Of a stretch of 64,000 bases of DNA, positions 25,461 through 37,222 are shown piece by piece. Each line of letters begins with the position of its first letter. The first letter of the stretch is position 1. The stretch covers positions 1 through 64,000 of the forward strand of contig JANVFP010000059.1 of assembly GCA_027919835.1 (NCBI GenBank), read 5' to 3'. The notes beneath the pieces were generated by a model that worked only from the letters and a program-made list of their open reading frames with translations, ran no database searches and was not told where the DNA came from. Origin of the DNA: Lentinula raphanica. Lineage: Eukaryota; Basidiomycota; Agaricomycetes; Agaricales; Omphalotaceae. A program made the position numbers and the translations under genes.

Positions 25461-26810
25461 ATGGCGAATTCTGACGATGAGGTGCCCATTTACAGGTTCC
25501 CCCTCGAAATTTTCGACTCCATTTTCGGTCTCCTAGTTGCCGAGGATCGTTACCAACTTGAGACAGAGAAACTCAGAAGGGTTCCTGTCTCCTTCACAAT
25601 ATCGCAGGTCTCTCAAAGATGGAGGGACATAGCGTTAGAGCTCCCTTTCATCTGGACGGATATCCAGATATTCCATTTCCAGGACTTCCAGCGGGATATG
25701 GTTAAAGCCCTTCTAGCCCGTACCAAGGGTCTTCCCTTGAGTATCACATTGGAATATAATAAACCTCTGACGGCCGCACAGAGCAAGAATTGCTGGAATA
25801 TTCTTCTTGATATCATGTCGTGTGCCTCCCGTTGGAAGGCATTGCGTATCGCAGTAAACGAAGACCTCTTCACACAGATTTGTGGAAATTTTGGTGGTCG
25901 AGAGGTTCCATTGCTGCAGCGATTGGAGTTGGTCATACTGGGTTTTGATAAACGCCATGGCCATCGACCCCAGCTCAACGATTTCATTGTATCACCCCTG
26001 TATCTTGAACTCAGTCATACTCACCTACTACGACACCTAGTTCTGTCTGGAATCCGCTTGAGGATGCCATCCCCCACATACATGGAGCAATTGGAGGTTC
26101 TCAGCGTGGATTTCACCCCAGGAATGGACATGCTGAACAGACCAGGTCTGTCTGAGGAAGATCCACCTCTCCAAACGTGTCTGCGTGATCTTTCCCTAAC
26201 GGGTCTGGTGTTCCGTAATCTACCCACACGCTCTTACCTATCAGAGTACACCGCTTTCCTGACAACACTTTCGCTGTCGAATATGGCGGGTTATCAAGCA
26301 TCTGATGTGACGCGTCTATTCAAACATCTTCCTACAGTAACTCTTCGAGAGCTCCTGCTTTCTACCGTGGATTTCTCGTTCTGGAACGGATTCATGCACT
26401 CCCTTGAGGGTCCTGAACCACGATACCCTTTCGTACAGAGACTATACCTGCAGAACATCTCAGATGATTATGCGTCAATGTCAGAACTCCCTCCAAGACA
26501 GTTTATTCAGGGTTTTCCGAGGCTCGAAACACTCGAGTTATACCACGCACCCTCTGTCACAAATGCACTTCGATTTCAGGCAATGTTTCCTTGTATGCAC
26601 ACCCTTAAAGTGCGAGGAGTAGGGGAAATGAAGAGCATATCCTATAGAGAGCTCTGTGACGTGGTCGACTTTCGCATTGAAAATAACATACCAGTGACTG
26701 CACTCGAGGTCGATACCCCTAGTACATATATTGATCTGCCATCCCTTTCATGGCTACAGAAAAGGGTGCCAGTATTCAAGAGACATCCGACAACACATAA
26801 ATTGAAATGA
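25461..26810 (+). CDS. F-box protein with leucine-rich-like region, intronless
   Basis: A single open frame of 449 residues. Near the N-terminus, YRFPLEIFDSIFGLLVAED and VSQVSQRWRDIALELPFIW form the F-box pattern that is abundant and expanded in Agaricomycetes. The rest has irregular leucine-rich segments (LRDLSLTGLVFRNLP, LRELLLSTVDFSFW, FPRLETLELYH), which usually act as the substrate-recruiting surface. The inferred role is substrate adaptor of an SCF ubiquitin ligase through a SKP1 contact; the target is unknown. It contrasts with its neighbours in having no intron, typical of this family. The ATG at 25461 directly precedes an acidic leader (MANSDDEVP). Confidence 0.85.
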   Translation: MANSDDEVPIYRFPLEIFDSIFGLLVAEDRYQLETEKLRRVPVSFTISQVSQRWRDIALELPFIWTDIQIFHFQDFQRDMVKALLARTKGLPLSITLEYNKPLTAAQSKNCWNILLDIMSCASRWKALRIAVNEDLFTQICGNFGGREVPLLQRLELVILGFDKRHGHRPQLNDFIVSPLYLELSHTHLLRHLVLSGIRLRMPSPTYMEQLEVLSVDFTPGMDMLNRPGLSEEDPPLQTCLRDLSLTGLVFRNLPTRSYLSEYTAFLTTLSLSNMAGYQASDVTRLFKHLPTVTLRELLLSTVDFSFWNGFMHSLEGPEPRYPFVQRLYLQNISDDYASMSELPPRQFIQGFPRLETLELYHAPSVTNALRFQAMFPCMHTLKVRGVGEMKSISYRELCDVVDFRIENNIPVTALEVDTPSTYIDLPSLSWLQKRVPVFKRHPTTHKLK

Positions 26811-27000
26811 TAAGAGGTATTCGTCCACGAAGGACGAGTTTTCGATGTATACAGGATGTACAGATGTAACGTACATATACAAAGGGAATCTGGTGTACTT
26901 ATACATATCATGTATGACTGAAGTGGAGCCCACGATATCCAGTGAAGATAGTACTGTACTAAATGGTGAAACAATACACACGTTGCTTGACGCAGGTGGC

Positions 27001-30000
27001 TTATGGCGCTCGTGGTCGCGCAGTCTCTGCAACAGGATCCTTGAACGCCTGACTATCTCCAAGAACTTGCTTGAGCAGGAATTCAACCCGTTCTCGGTCT
27101 TCACTCATCCTCCGCATCTCATCAACCCATCTAGCTTCCCGCTGTTCATACATGTTCCTCATAACATTCAAGCTCCCGAGCGCGGCGTCAAGGACCCGCT
27201 TCATATCCTCCTTGTTTGACTCTGAACTTCCATCCGACCCATCCCCGCCACTCCCGCTCGACGCATTGAGGAACCTATCAACCAAGGACGTCTTGTGCGA
27301 GCGAGATGCTCTTCGTTGAGCAGCAACTTGCCGGAAACCGGCACGAACGTTCTTCAGAGCCTGCCCATGTCCGATAGCAGCCTGTCTCCGAATCGAACGA
27401 GAGGTGACGAGATGGTGCTTCGTTGAGTGGGACGGGGCAGCCAACAGAATCATAGTGGCGTCGGTTTGCCGATCTAGAGCTTGGAACTGCCAGGGAACAG
27501 GGTCAGAACTGCCTAAAACGTACCCACTTCGAAAAGGGAGGGATTTTGTGCACAAGTAAATTTGAAACAAAGTTACTCACAGCCTGTAATAAAGCATCCC
27601 ACCTAGTTTCCCAACGACGTCGACGTTTCTCGACATTATTGACATACGTAGGATGATACTCTAATTCCAGTAGATCCTCTTCGTCTTCCTCCTCATCCTC
27701 ATCGACCCATTCGGCTGGGGAAGTATCATCCACGATAGTAGTAGAGATCGGGATCGTAATCGCCGTAGCATTTCCGTTCACCCAGCTTCCTTCTGAAACG
27801 GTAAAATGTGTTTCTTCCCCAGCCGTCTCTTCGCCAGAGGTCGAAGGTTCTGGACTGGTCTCCCGAGGTTGTGTACTATCCACACGAGGAGGGGGTTTAC
27901 GATTGGCTTTCGTCGGTGCGGGACGGTAAGCACGTAAGTTTGATGTGTCAGATTTCCTTCGTAAGCCAATCATCGGAGGCGGAGGAGGAAGCGGGATAGG
28001 CTCATGGCTTGGACTCGACTGTGTTGTCACAGGATCGGGGATTTGTCCTCCCATGAGACGTTGAGCGTGCCAGTAAGCCCAAGAATTGTATGAAGGCGGG
28101 TATGGTGTCGCGGAAGGCGAAAGTGTAGAATCAGTGATATTACCAGAATGATTCTGAGCATACATCTGGAACTGTTTGACGAATTGCTCCTGAATAACTG
28201 CAGGGTTTAGTGCAATACTAGAGTGCGTTTGGGAAGGACCGGAGTAGCTCATGTTTCTGCGTACATGCGAGAAAGGATAGGGGTAAGGTGAACCTGCAGG
28301 AGCGACTGGACTGAAAGGGATATACGAGTCCTTCGAGTGTTCATAGCGACCAGACAGCATCGGAGACGGTGAAGGAGGCGAGGTTTGGCTATGTGGGGTT
28401 GGTGGAATAGGGGCATCTGGACGAGGAGAGCGTAAGTACGCCTGAAGGTAAGAAGACGTCGGGTCCTCCATCAGGCTTTGAAGATCATCTGGATGCATAT
28501 GCTGAGCATAGTAATGTGCATAAGATTCTTGCATTCTCGGATCTGGTCTAGGTACCGCCTTCGAAGCTTCAGCATAGTAAGGAGGATATTCCGAACTGCG
28601 AGCTTGTTCCACCTGTCCAAGGAGTGATGTTTCGAGCCCTTGTAGGCCAAGCTGATCAGTCGACCCATTACGGCCTCGTCCTTTGAGTGGAGCGGGTACA
28701 GAGCCTCGTGGTTGATTTTGCTGGGGAGGACGGAAACGATTCTGGGCTATAGTATCTGGAGTAGGTAGGCCAGCTGACGGGGAACGAGGAGTACCACTGC
28801 CCTCATTGGAACTCTCCTGCTTATCACTCTTTTCGTACAACGTATCTTCATCGTCTGGTCTAAGAGCCGCACGGCTACTACGGCCATCTTGAGAGTAAGA
28901 CCCTTCAGGAATAAGATCCGATGAAGGCATAGGAGATCCATGGTCTATCTGTTCTGGTTCGTGCTGCTGGTGCATTTGATGCATGTGGCGAGAATGCTCT
29001 CGACCATTCACCGAATCCACTTTCGTGGTTACCGGCACCTCCTCTTCGGGTTCCTCCTGGAGAGGTAACGACCTGTCTGGAGTTTTTACGCTACTGATCA
29101 CCTGTAATGGAGGTGTCTGGGTAGCCAACGTAAGGTTCGGCCGTACATCAGTAGCAGGGGCAACCCTGCGGGCGACAGAGATAGGGTCGTGGTAGTATTG
29201 ATACTGTTCGCCAGGCGAGCCCAAAGGGGAATGATAAGGCGGCGACTTTCTTCGCTCAGGTGTCTGAGCTTGGTTGGGGGAGAAGGAAGGTCGATCGCGT
29301 GCCTTAGGACTCTCCCGGCTTTCTCTAACCGAAGGCCGTCGACCAACTTGTCCATCTGCAGCTTTCGGACTCGATTTTTCTGCAGCCCGAACTCGCTCGA
29401 CACCAGGATCCCTAGGAGACACATCCACTTTTCCATTCAGCCCTGATCCAACAGGGTAAGAGGGATAGATGTGCGCAGCGTTCATTCCTTGTGTCTGCTG
29501 CAGATCTGCCTGCTCAATCTCCTTCATCAGTTCCTCGGTCATCTGCCAGTTCTGATCAAGATCGTGCAAGAACTGAGGTGGCGCACGATTCATAGGACGA
29601 GGATAATGTGGGGTGATATTGTTCATCTGATGTTGGACTGGAGGGGACGGTCCAGGACTCATTCGACGTTCGGAGTTGAGTTCCTGGAGACTCGGTGGAT
29701 TAGGATGAGGGGGAGTAGGAAGCAGTCGCTGAACCTGATGAGCTTGCATCGGTGGCGATCGACCGGGAGAATTCGAAAAAGTAGGACTAGATTGTTGACC
29801 TGAGTAGGCTTGTTGGCCAGCAGCGAAGATTTGAGCGGTTGTAGGTACCAGAGGAAGTGATTGTGCTTTCACAGCACGCTGTCTGTCTCGAAACGGCGAA
29901 GGAGAATTTTCTCGTCCGGGTGTGTTGTGTAAGGTACCTGCTGAATGAAAAGCGATTTTAGCGAGAGTCTTTGAGATCCAGCCCTCCCCTCGAGGATTTT

Positions 30001-30146
30001 ATACTACAAGTCAAAGACAATAACCCGTGGGCTAGAGCGGCAGGGTTATATTGACTTGACCTGCTTCCCAACAGATTTTCCATAGATCATATCAAGAAAG
30101 ACTCACCAGGATGTTTGCGCTGGCGCTGTGGCGATTGACTAGACAT
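27001..30146 (-). CDS. Large disordered Ser/Pro/Gln-rich protein with C-terminal helical region
   Basis: Three exons keep frame: 30146-30107, 29940-27581 and 27486-27001, giving 961 residues. I do not recognise a family. Most of the chain is low complexity (Pro, Ser, Gln; poly-Pro PLPPPPPMIGL near 27985) with many SP/TP sites. Towards the end come an acidic run (VDEDEEEDEEDLLELEYHP), basic KRRRRWETRWDALLQAFQAL, and a conserved-looking helical block (SIRRQAAIGHGQALKNVRAG). A final coiled coil follows (MYEQREARWVDEMRRMSED). Such a plan would fit a regulatory or scaffold protein, but no function is claimed. Both introns have canonical ends. Confidence 0.8.
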
Positions 30147-30846
30147 ATTTTGTCAAAGATATATCGAACCAGCAGAATCCAGATATGAGAGAGGGATAAA
30201 AGTGGCTGCGAATGGTGCGGAGAAGGGGATAAAGAACCTTTAGACTGATAGAGACAGCGCGCGGTTCCAACGTGTTGTATGTTCTGTTAGACGCCTTCAG
30301 GCAACGAGGTCGGCAACTTGAGCCAGGTATGGAAGTTCTGCCTCGAGGCTACTGTGAAAAACACAAGAACAAATCCCCGGTCCGACAAGTTCTTTTTCAT
30401 TTGATGCATAGATTTCTTTGAGCGCATTATTCAGGCCATGAGCTGGTTGGCAGAGGCTGTGATGGTGGCGTAGTTTGGGCGTTATCGCGATAATGAAGAC
30501 AGGACAAGCAGAAATTGGGTGAGTTAACATGGTAAAGCTGAAGTCTGGAAGTGGCTGGAGCAAATTTCGTGTTGCCCCTTCACGTGAGACGCCAGAAACC
30601 ATTTCCTAAAGGAGGTACTATCATAGTGGACCACCACGACGCCAATGCTGTACTTTGGAAGAGCAAAAATGATTGCTCGAGGGCTTCTCGGGTAGAGCCA
30701 ACGTCGATAGATAACGGGTACGATACAGTGATAATACAGTAGCTACATGCTTGAAAGTGCGTTTTGAGATCCTTTGAATCAAACTTATCAAAGTATGCCT
30801 GCGTCCTTCATCCTCACCCACAACGCCTCCTGTTATCACGGAATCA
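30147..30846. other. Intergenic region before the P450 cluster
   Basis: About 700 bases between the disordered-protein start and the end of the first P450 gene. Short open frames here show no family signal. It contains the upstream region of the disordered-protein gene. Confidence 0.5.
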
Positions 30847-33467
30847 TTAGCGTAAGTACTCCTTTCCTTCATTCGACCTCACCTTGATGTTCATCGTAAG
30901 ATGCGAAGCATGCAGGACCTTATCACGTCCCTTGGTTGTTCCCGGTACAGGTTGCCAGTCAACAGGAGGCTTGGAACATTCCGGTTGCTCATCCCAGGCG
31001 ATCTGGAAATCGGTGAAGGCTTGCAAAAACTTGATCAAGAAGTATGATGTTTCATTATAAGCAAACTGCATACTGGCATCAGTTAGGCACTCTGACGGCT
31101 GTCGACCAAGCTTACTTGTTGACCGAGGCAGATTCGAGGCCCTGCGTTGAACGGGAGGAAGATGAAAGGGTTTGGCGTCAAGTATTTGTGCAATCGTTCA
31201 TCGAGAAAACGATCGGGGTCAAAGTTCAGGACTAGCGACAGCAGAAAAAACATCAAGCTCGGTGTCATTTCATTTGAGGCACCACTACTGACCGTCTGGA
31301 CCCCAAAGGTCAGCTCGACGATGCATCAAGAAGACGCTGTACTGGCATCTTGGAATAGAGAAGCATTTAGATTGGTCGTGCATAAGCTTTCTCGCGAACG
31401 TACTTAACGCCGGCAGGAACGAAGTACGCAGGTTGAGTCTCTGTTGGAGGAAACACAACGGGGTTCTTGGTGGTCCTGTAGCACGATCGGTCAATCATTT
31501 TCATGATACTGCCGATGAGTAGTGGAGCAAGCCTATAGCTATCTACCTTGCGTTGAATGGCACTGCCGGGTATAAACGAAGTGTTTCTGTAGGCAATTCC
31601 CGAATCAGTATCATTTTTCAGATTCTCGAAATGGAAGATTGAAAGTATGTGCACCATTGATGAAAGCGCGTAAAAATTTCATCTCGGAGATGATTTCGTA
31701 TGTTGGACGAGCATTGGGTCTCACTTTCTCCAAAATTTCGCTTCTGAGCCTTTCAGTAATGTCGGGACGTTCGGTCAGAACGTAGATACAGAATGTCAAC
31801 AGTGAGGCAGTCTATAAGCTCAAATTAAGACCATGATATTCAGAACAAGATGAATGTCATAGAAAAGCAGACCGTATCACGCCCGGCGACGAGGATATTA
31901 ACCAGTTCGTCCTTGATGACTTGGTTATCTGGAAATAGAGTCGGTCAAAGAGGGTTTAAGTCAATTACAGAAGCCCAAAGGGTATCAACCTGCTGTATGC
32001 TTAATCAAATGGTCCAAAAACGTTTCTTCCTCTTCATCATTGCCAATCTTCTCCGTCCACGCAGAAGTTGCCAAGTGTTGCCTTTGTCTCTCTTCGAGTA
32101 TCGGATTCACAAACTTGTCCACCTGTCGCCGATGCGGAAGCACCTCGTCTGACCAGATTTCCTTCAAAGGCCACATCTTTCCGAATCTTGCTCTGAATGC
32201 TGTTTGAATTTGACCTTGCATGAAGGCTCGAACGAAGACATTAGAGGGGTGATTTAGAATAGAGAGATCGTTCGCCAAGGCTGAGCCGTCTGGGTAAGGC
32301 AGATTTGCGCCGAGTGACTCAACGTCCTTCCCGAATAAGAACTCCGTTGCAGAGTCGAGCGTGAAACGAGCCACCACATCCTGAACAAGATGAAAGTGAA
32401 CGTGAGCTCCGGTATTGAGGCATCACACTGCACTGGCATGGTATGATCTACTAACCTGAAAATCGACAGGATACCCTTCAGCGAGTCGAGCTTTGATCAT
32501 GGCGATGGTGTCTTCGGCATGACGTTCGAAATTGTCAAAGTCGCTGATTCTATTCCTGTTGAAGAATGGACGAGTCATGTTCCGATGGGTTCTATGTGGA
32601 AGGAAAAAAACGTATCAGCTCGCAAATACCGAAGAGAACACGGATGAGGCTCACTTCCATCTGTCTCCTGTCATACTGAAGCGTCAACCAAGGCAAGAGG
32701 AAGCATTACAAAGACATACCATCAGAGTTGAAAACACCTAGTCCCAATAACGAATGAAACTGTTCAAACACAACAGGACCTAGCGAGATCGGATTGTCAA
32801 CTACTATCGAGCAGGCCTGTTTCATGAGTATTACCTACCCTTTTCGAAATTGTCGAATTGGGTAGCTAGAATGGCCTATATGGGGCATCGTAAGCCACAT
32901 ACACGCAGCACTAAACCCGAACGATAGCATTGCCTTGATATGCTCAGGCTCTATAGTCATAATCTAGACGTCGATCCGTCAATCCGTGAATCATTCGCGT
33001 GCCACATTGAAGACACGTACACGCTTTTCCCCGTATATCTTCATTCTGTAGGTATATCCATACCGCTTTGTCCATTCAAAAAAACAATCCCCTGGAAAAA
33101 ACGGTATTTTCATGAGATTCACATGCATGTTTGAACTCGTGCAGTAGAACACACCGGTATAACCATGGCTAAAGCTCCGCATGATTGCACTCCGTAGCTC
33201 GTTACTGCTTCCTACGACTGCTGGAGGTTGCACCGCGCCCAATTCGACTGCTTTGCGGTCGTCTGATCTTTCAGTGTACCAAGAATTAACCAATATGAGC
33301 AACGGCCGCGCAAAAAACGCGCATATAAGATAGATCCAGGTAGAGAGTGAAGAGAAATCTGGCAGTCGCCCTTCTACAGAGGCGAGCGCACCGTAAGTCG
33401 TGATCAAGACGATGATCTGAGGAAAAGCGAGTCGATAGATAAATATCAATCCTGGAGGAGCCACCAT
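30847..33467 (-). CDS. Cytochrome P450, CYP63-like (cluster member 1)
   Basis: Haem monooxygenase of the ER membrane. The N-terminal exon from 33467 has an anchor ([20 protein letters not shown]) and a Pro-containing hinge. Further blocks are [21 protein letters not shown] (C-helix region), [15 protein letters not shown], the I-helix VAGRDTTASLL split by an intron near 31872, and K-helix ETLRLYP (ExxR). The PERF-like [10 protein letters not shown] follows, and the haem loop [12 protein letters not shown] at about 31149-31115 carries the Cys ligand. The C-terminus ends at 30847. About a dozen introns are present. These blocks recall CYP63, a basidiomycete family linked to alkane, fatty-acid and aromatic oxidation. 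One intron, after EPEHIK (about 32932), starts GC instead of GT. Same strand as two paralogues downstream. Confidence 0.88.
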
Positions 33468-33931
33468 TGTTATCGTTGGATATTTTGATGCTGGACGGTC
33501 TGTGAGTTCACGATAGAGAATGGCAGAGATGTGAGACGTCGTGACAGCGTCATTATTGGGCTTTAAAATCCATTATAAAGGGAAATACTGAATCCTGATG
33601 CATGATGGTGTGGGAACAAGGGGGAAAAGGCTCGGCTGTAATGTGACCGTGTAGCCGGAGCTAGTAGCCGGACGCATATGATTTTCAATTTGAATCTGCA
33701 CACAGGAAAATCAAATTTTTACTTTTGGCTTCCTTTGAGAGGGCTTGTGGCCACTGGTAAGCATTTGTCGACGATATTACACACACTACTAGGCAGCATA
33801 CGTATCATATTTGCACGTACAGTACCACTGCCAGCACCACGACATATCATTCTGCATGAATCTCTTGTTCCTGCATCTTGATCCACAATCCGTCCTGAAT
33901 AACATCCTCAGTAAGTACCGTGCCTATGCGT
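33468..33931. other. Intergenic region between P450 genes 1 and 2
   Basis: About 460 bases. It must hold the promoter of P450 gene 1 and the 3' region of gene 2. No extra gene or repeat found. Confidence 0.5.
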
Positions 33932-36495
33932 TCAACAGAAAAGCAAGCTCCTTGCCTTTATGATCATCGTCAGATGTGAGAAGAGCTTCACCTTCTCTCT
34001 TCCTTTTGTCGTCCCCGGAATGGGGACCCAATCAGCAGGCGGCCGCGACGACTCAGGCTGCACTTTCGAATCTATCTCGAAAGCTGTAAATGTTTGAAGA
34101 AATCTAATGAGGAAATACGATGCTTCGTTATACGCGAACTAGATTTGGAGTAATGTTAGCTTCAGCTAATGTACGACATAACATGTAGTAGTAATAGTCA
34201 CCTGTTGACCAATGCATATTCTGGGACCCGCATTGAAGGGCATGAATATGAAGGGATTTGGGGTCAGATATCGTTGGGCTCTTTCATCGATAAAACGATC
34301 GGGATCGAATTCTAAGGCTTTACGGACGTCAGCTTCAAAACGAGTCCTCGAAGTCAGAAAGTGTATTTACCATCAGGTCCCCACAGATCCTCTCGGCGAT
34401 GCATTAGAAAGATACTATACACGCATCTAGACAGTGTAGTTTCAATAGATGCGATAGGATGGCTTGAGAATCATCGTATGCTTACTTAACTCCTGCAGGT
34501 ATATAGAATGGAGGACGACCGTCTTTCGCGGGCAGGACTACAGCATTCTTGGAGCACCTGCGACGAATGCTTATCGAGGACTCTGATTTAGCAAAGAAAG
34601 AAAGCGCGCCTTGAATTGAAAGGAACTGCAGGGTAGAGACGGAGCGTTTCTAAAGAGCTCTCGAATTCAGTATGTGATAAATGCTAGAATCTCAAGGCCA
34701 GCACACCGTTGAGAAAAGCCCGAAGATATTTCATATCGGCGATGTTTTTGTATGTAGGGCGAGCGTGAGGGCCTACGGAGTCAAGAATCTCCTTCCTCAG
34801 TCTCTGTGTTATCGCTGGTGTTTGCGTCAAAACATAGATGGCAAAAGTTAACAGAGAGGCAGTCTAGCACAGGAGGTTCAATAAGAATGGGCAAAAGATC
34901 TAGAGGATCTTCTTACAGTATCCCTGCCTGCAACCAAAATATTCACGAGCTCGTCTCGGATGATCTGTTCATCTGAACTTCATGAGCAGAGTTGAAAGAC
35001 ACAAACAACAACATGCCTCACCTTCAGTCGAGCGGATCAAGTGGTCGAGGAACGTTTCGCCTTCCCCATCTCCATCTTCGTCTTTCTCTTTCTCTGTCGT
35101 TCGAGTACTCCGCGCCAAGTGTTGCCTTTTCCTTTCTTTAAGGATCGGATTCGTGAACTTATCCACTTCTTCTCGATGAATGCTAACTTGGTCCGACCAG
35201 AATTCCTTCAAAGGCCACAGATGTCCCCGTCTTCCTCGAAGGGCCACTAGCTCCATTCCTTGAGTGAATGCGCGAACAAAAACATTCGATGGATGATCAA
35301 GGAGTAATTCATCGGTTTTGATAGTCTTAGAAACATGCTTTGGATATGGAAGTCCGGCGCCTATGGAACCGACATCCTTGCCAAATAGGTATTCAGTCGC
35401 TGAATCGAGGGTGAAGCGTCCTATAGCATCCTGGAGAACAGTCAAGCTGTATAGAACAGATAATGATAATTCCTGTCTCACTTGAAACTCGACAGGATAT
35501 CCCTCCCCCAGACGTCTCTTCATAGCGGATATGATATCGTCGGTGTGTCGCTCGAAGATATCGAAATCACTGATTCTAGTTTTACTAAAGAAAGGACGAG
35601 TCATGTTGCGATGGAATCTAGTTATGTGTGTCATTGGTATCGAGGTCTAGCGTTGCATGTACTTGCCAACGACTTACCTCCACATCTCGCCTGTGGATAA
35701 TCTTCAGTTGCATGATGCATTGGATGAAGCGAGGGGCAATTACACATACCATCTGAATTGAACACACCGGAACCAAGAAGAGATTTGAGTTGCTCATAGT
35801 TGACAAGTCCTACAGTGCAGGTCAAGTACAATCCATGTTGTTCATGTTCAAAAGCGTCTAGTACCTTTTTCGAACTCATTGAATTGTGTTGCAAGGATTG
35901 CCTGAAGAGTAGGCATAAGGTAAGTAACACGGTATTATCAGTCAGTGCAACTGAACCATATACCTTGATATATTCAGGCTCTATAGTCAAAAACTACGCA
36001 AAGACGATATTGATGCACGAAAACGTAGACTTGGACTGGCTACATACCCGAATTTCATTGTAAGCTTGGTATAAGTAAGTATTCCCATACTTTCGAGCCC
36101 AATCAAGGTACCCCTCCCCTTGAAAGATTAACAATGGGTTCGCGGCGGGAAATGGAAAGAAGAATCGGCGTACCAATGTATCCGTCACCAAAACTTCTCA
36201 TGACAGAGGCTATCACTTCCGAACTACTTCCTTCCACTAACGGCGGTAAGATTGCTCCTTTGACAGACGCTCTGTACGCGTTAAAAATAGTCGTACAGGG
36301 TCTGGCCAGGAATATTATCCAGAAAGGTCGCAAAAGGAAAGCACAGAGGAAAATTGAGTATCTGGCAGTAGCTGAGTACGTGCCCCATCGATTCTCGAGC
36401 GCTTCGAAAGCTACATAGACACAAAGGGTGCAAAAGATTTGAGGCAAGACCAGACGGAAGAGGAGAGCTAGTCCTGGAGGTGTCATGGATAGCAA
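33932..36495 (-). CDS. Cytochrome P450, CYP63-like (cluster member 2)
   Basis: Second tandem paralogue. It starts [19 protein letters not shown], a membrane anchor; a second ATG three codons in is also possible. It shows TIEPEYIK and [40 protein letters not shown] and an acidic insert (about 35050-35110) before [13 protein letters not shown]. The I-helix is [19 protein letters not shown], then the haem loop [12 protein letters not shown] at about 34246-34212 with its Cys. The C-terminal stretch [22 protein letters not shown] leads to a stop at 33932. The intron after EPEYIK is canonical here (gtatat), unlike the GC donor in gene 1. No frame damage recognised. Reaction inferred from family only. 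Confidence 0.87.
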
Positions 36496-37222
36496 CGAAG
36501 AGGAAGGAGAGAAAAAACTGTGGTAGTAACCAAGGCGTAAGCAGCATAGGTCTTCTTATAGTCACGATTCACTGAAGCGCCTGAGAGCGCCTGAGTATCA
36601 CCGCCTGTCACGCAAGCCACCAACAGTCCCTGGGCGAATCGCATCAACACCTCATGGCCCTTCTAGTGAATCGATGCTCCAAAATATTATTCAGAGCCTT
36701 CGGTGGCCCGATCGCAGTCTCTGGGGTACCGGCAGGAATCCCTTCGTTTATGCCGTGCTGGATAAGTTTCCATTTCAATCTAGCGCCTGAGGAGATATCT
36801 GTATCAATCGCGAATTGTCCGACGACACGGTGGCGTACACACCTAAGGGACAGGGAAAATGCTGTCTGGCTTGTCCAAAACGTCCTGAGACTTCTGACTG
36901 TAGTCCAAACTAGGTCGTCTGGCAGGTTTTAGCACATAAAATGCGTTACCTGACGAGCCTCGAATGAGATTTCTCTTGGAAGCAAGTTACAACATGCCCG
37001 AACGATTATCGATATCCGACCCATGGGAGGCAGATTGATCATTGTACTGCCACCAACACCGGAGGAGAAATTTCCGATACATGATTTTCAGGGATTTCCG
37101 TAAGACTATATAAAACATTCACGGTAGTCAATAGTGTACAATCTTCTGCATCTTGATGTTGATTCGGGGTGTAAACTTCCGGGTCCGTGTCAAATCCTTG
37201 CCTAATCGTTGGCAGAATGTGC
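36496..37222. other. Intergenic region between P450 genes 2 and 3
   Basis: About 730 bases, the longest spacer inside the cluster. It holds the promoter of P450 gene 2. Nothing else was supported: open frames are short and lack family motifs. Confidence 0.5.

Noticed and set aside
27071..27319. Plus-strand frame opposite the disordered-protein C-terminus
   Set aside because: Shadow of the minus-strand exon, which continues a long multi-exon frame.
30297..30602. 101-codon minus frame upstream of the disordered-protein gene
   Set aside because: No start context, no motif and no splice partner; probably promoter DNA.
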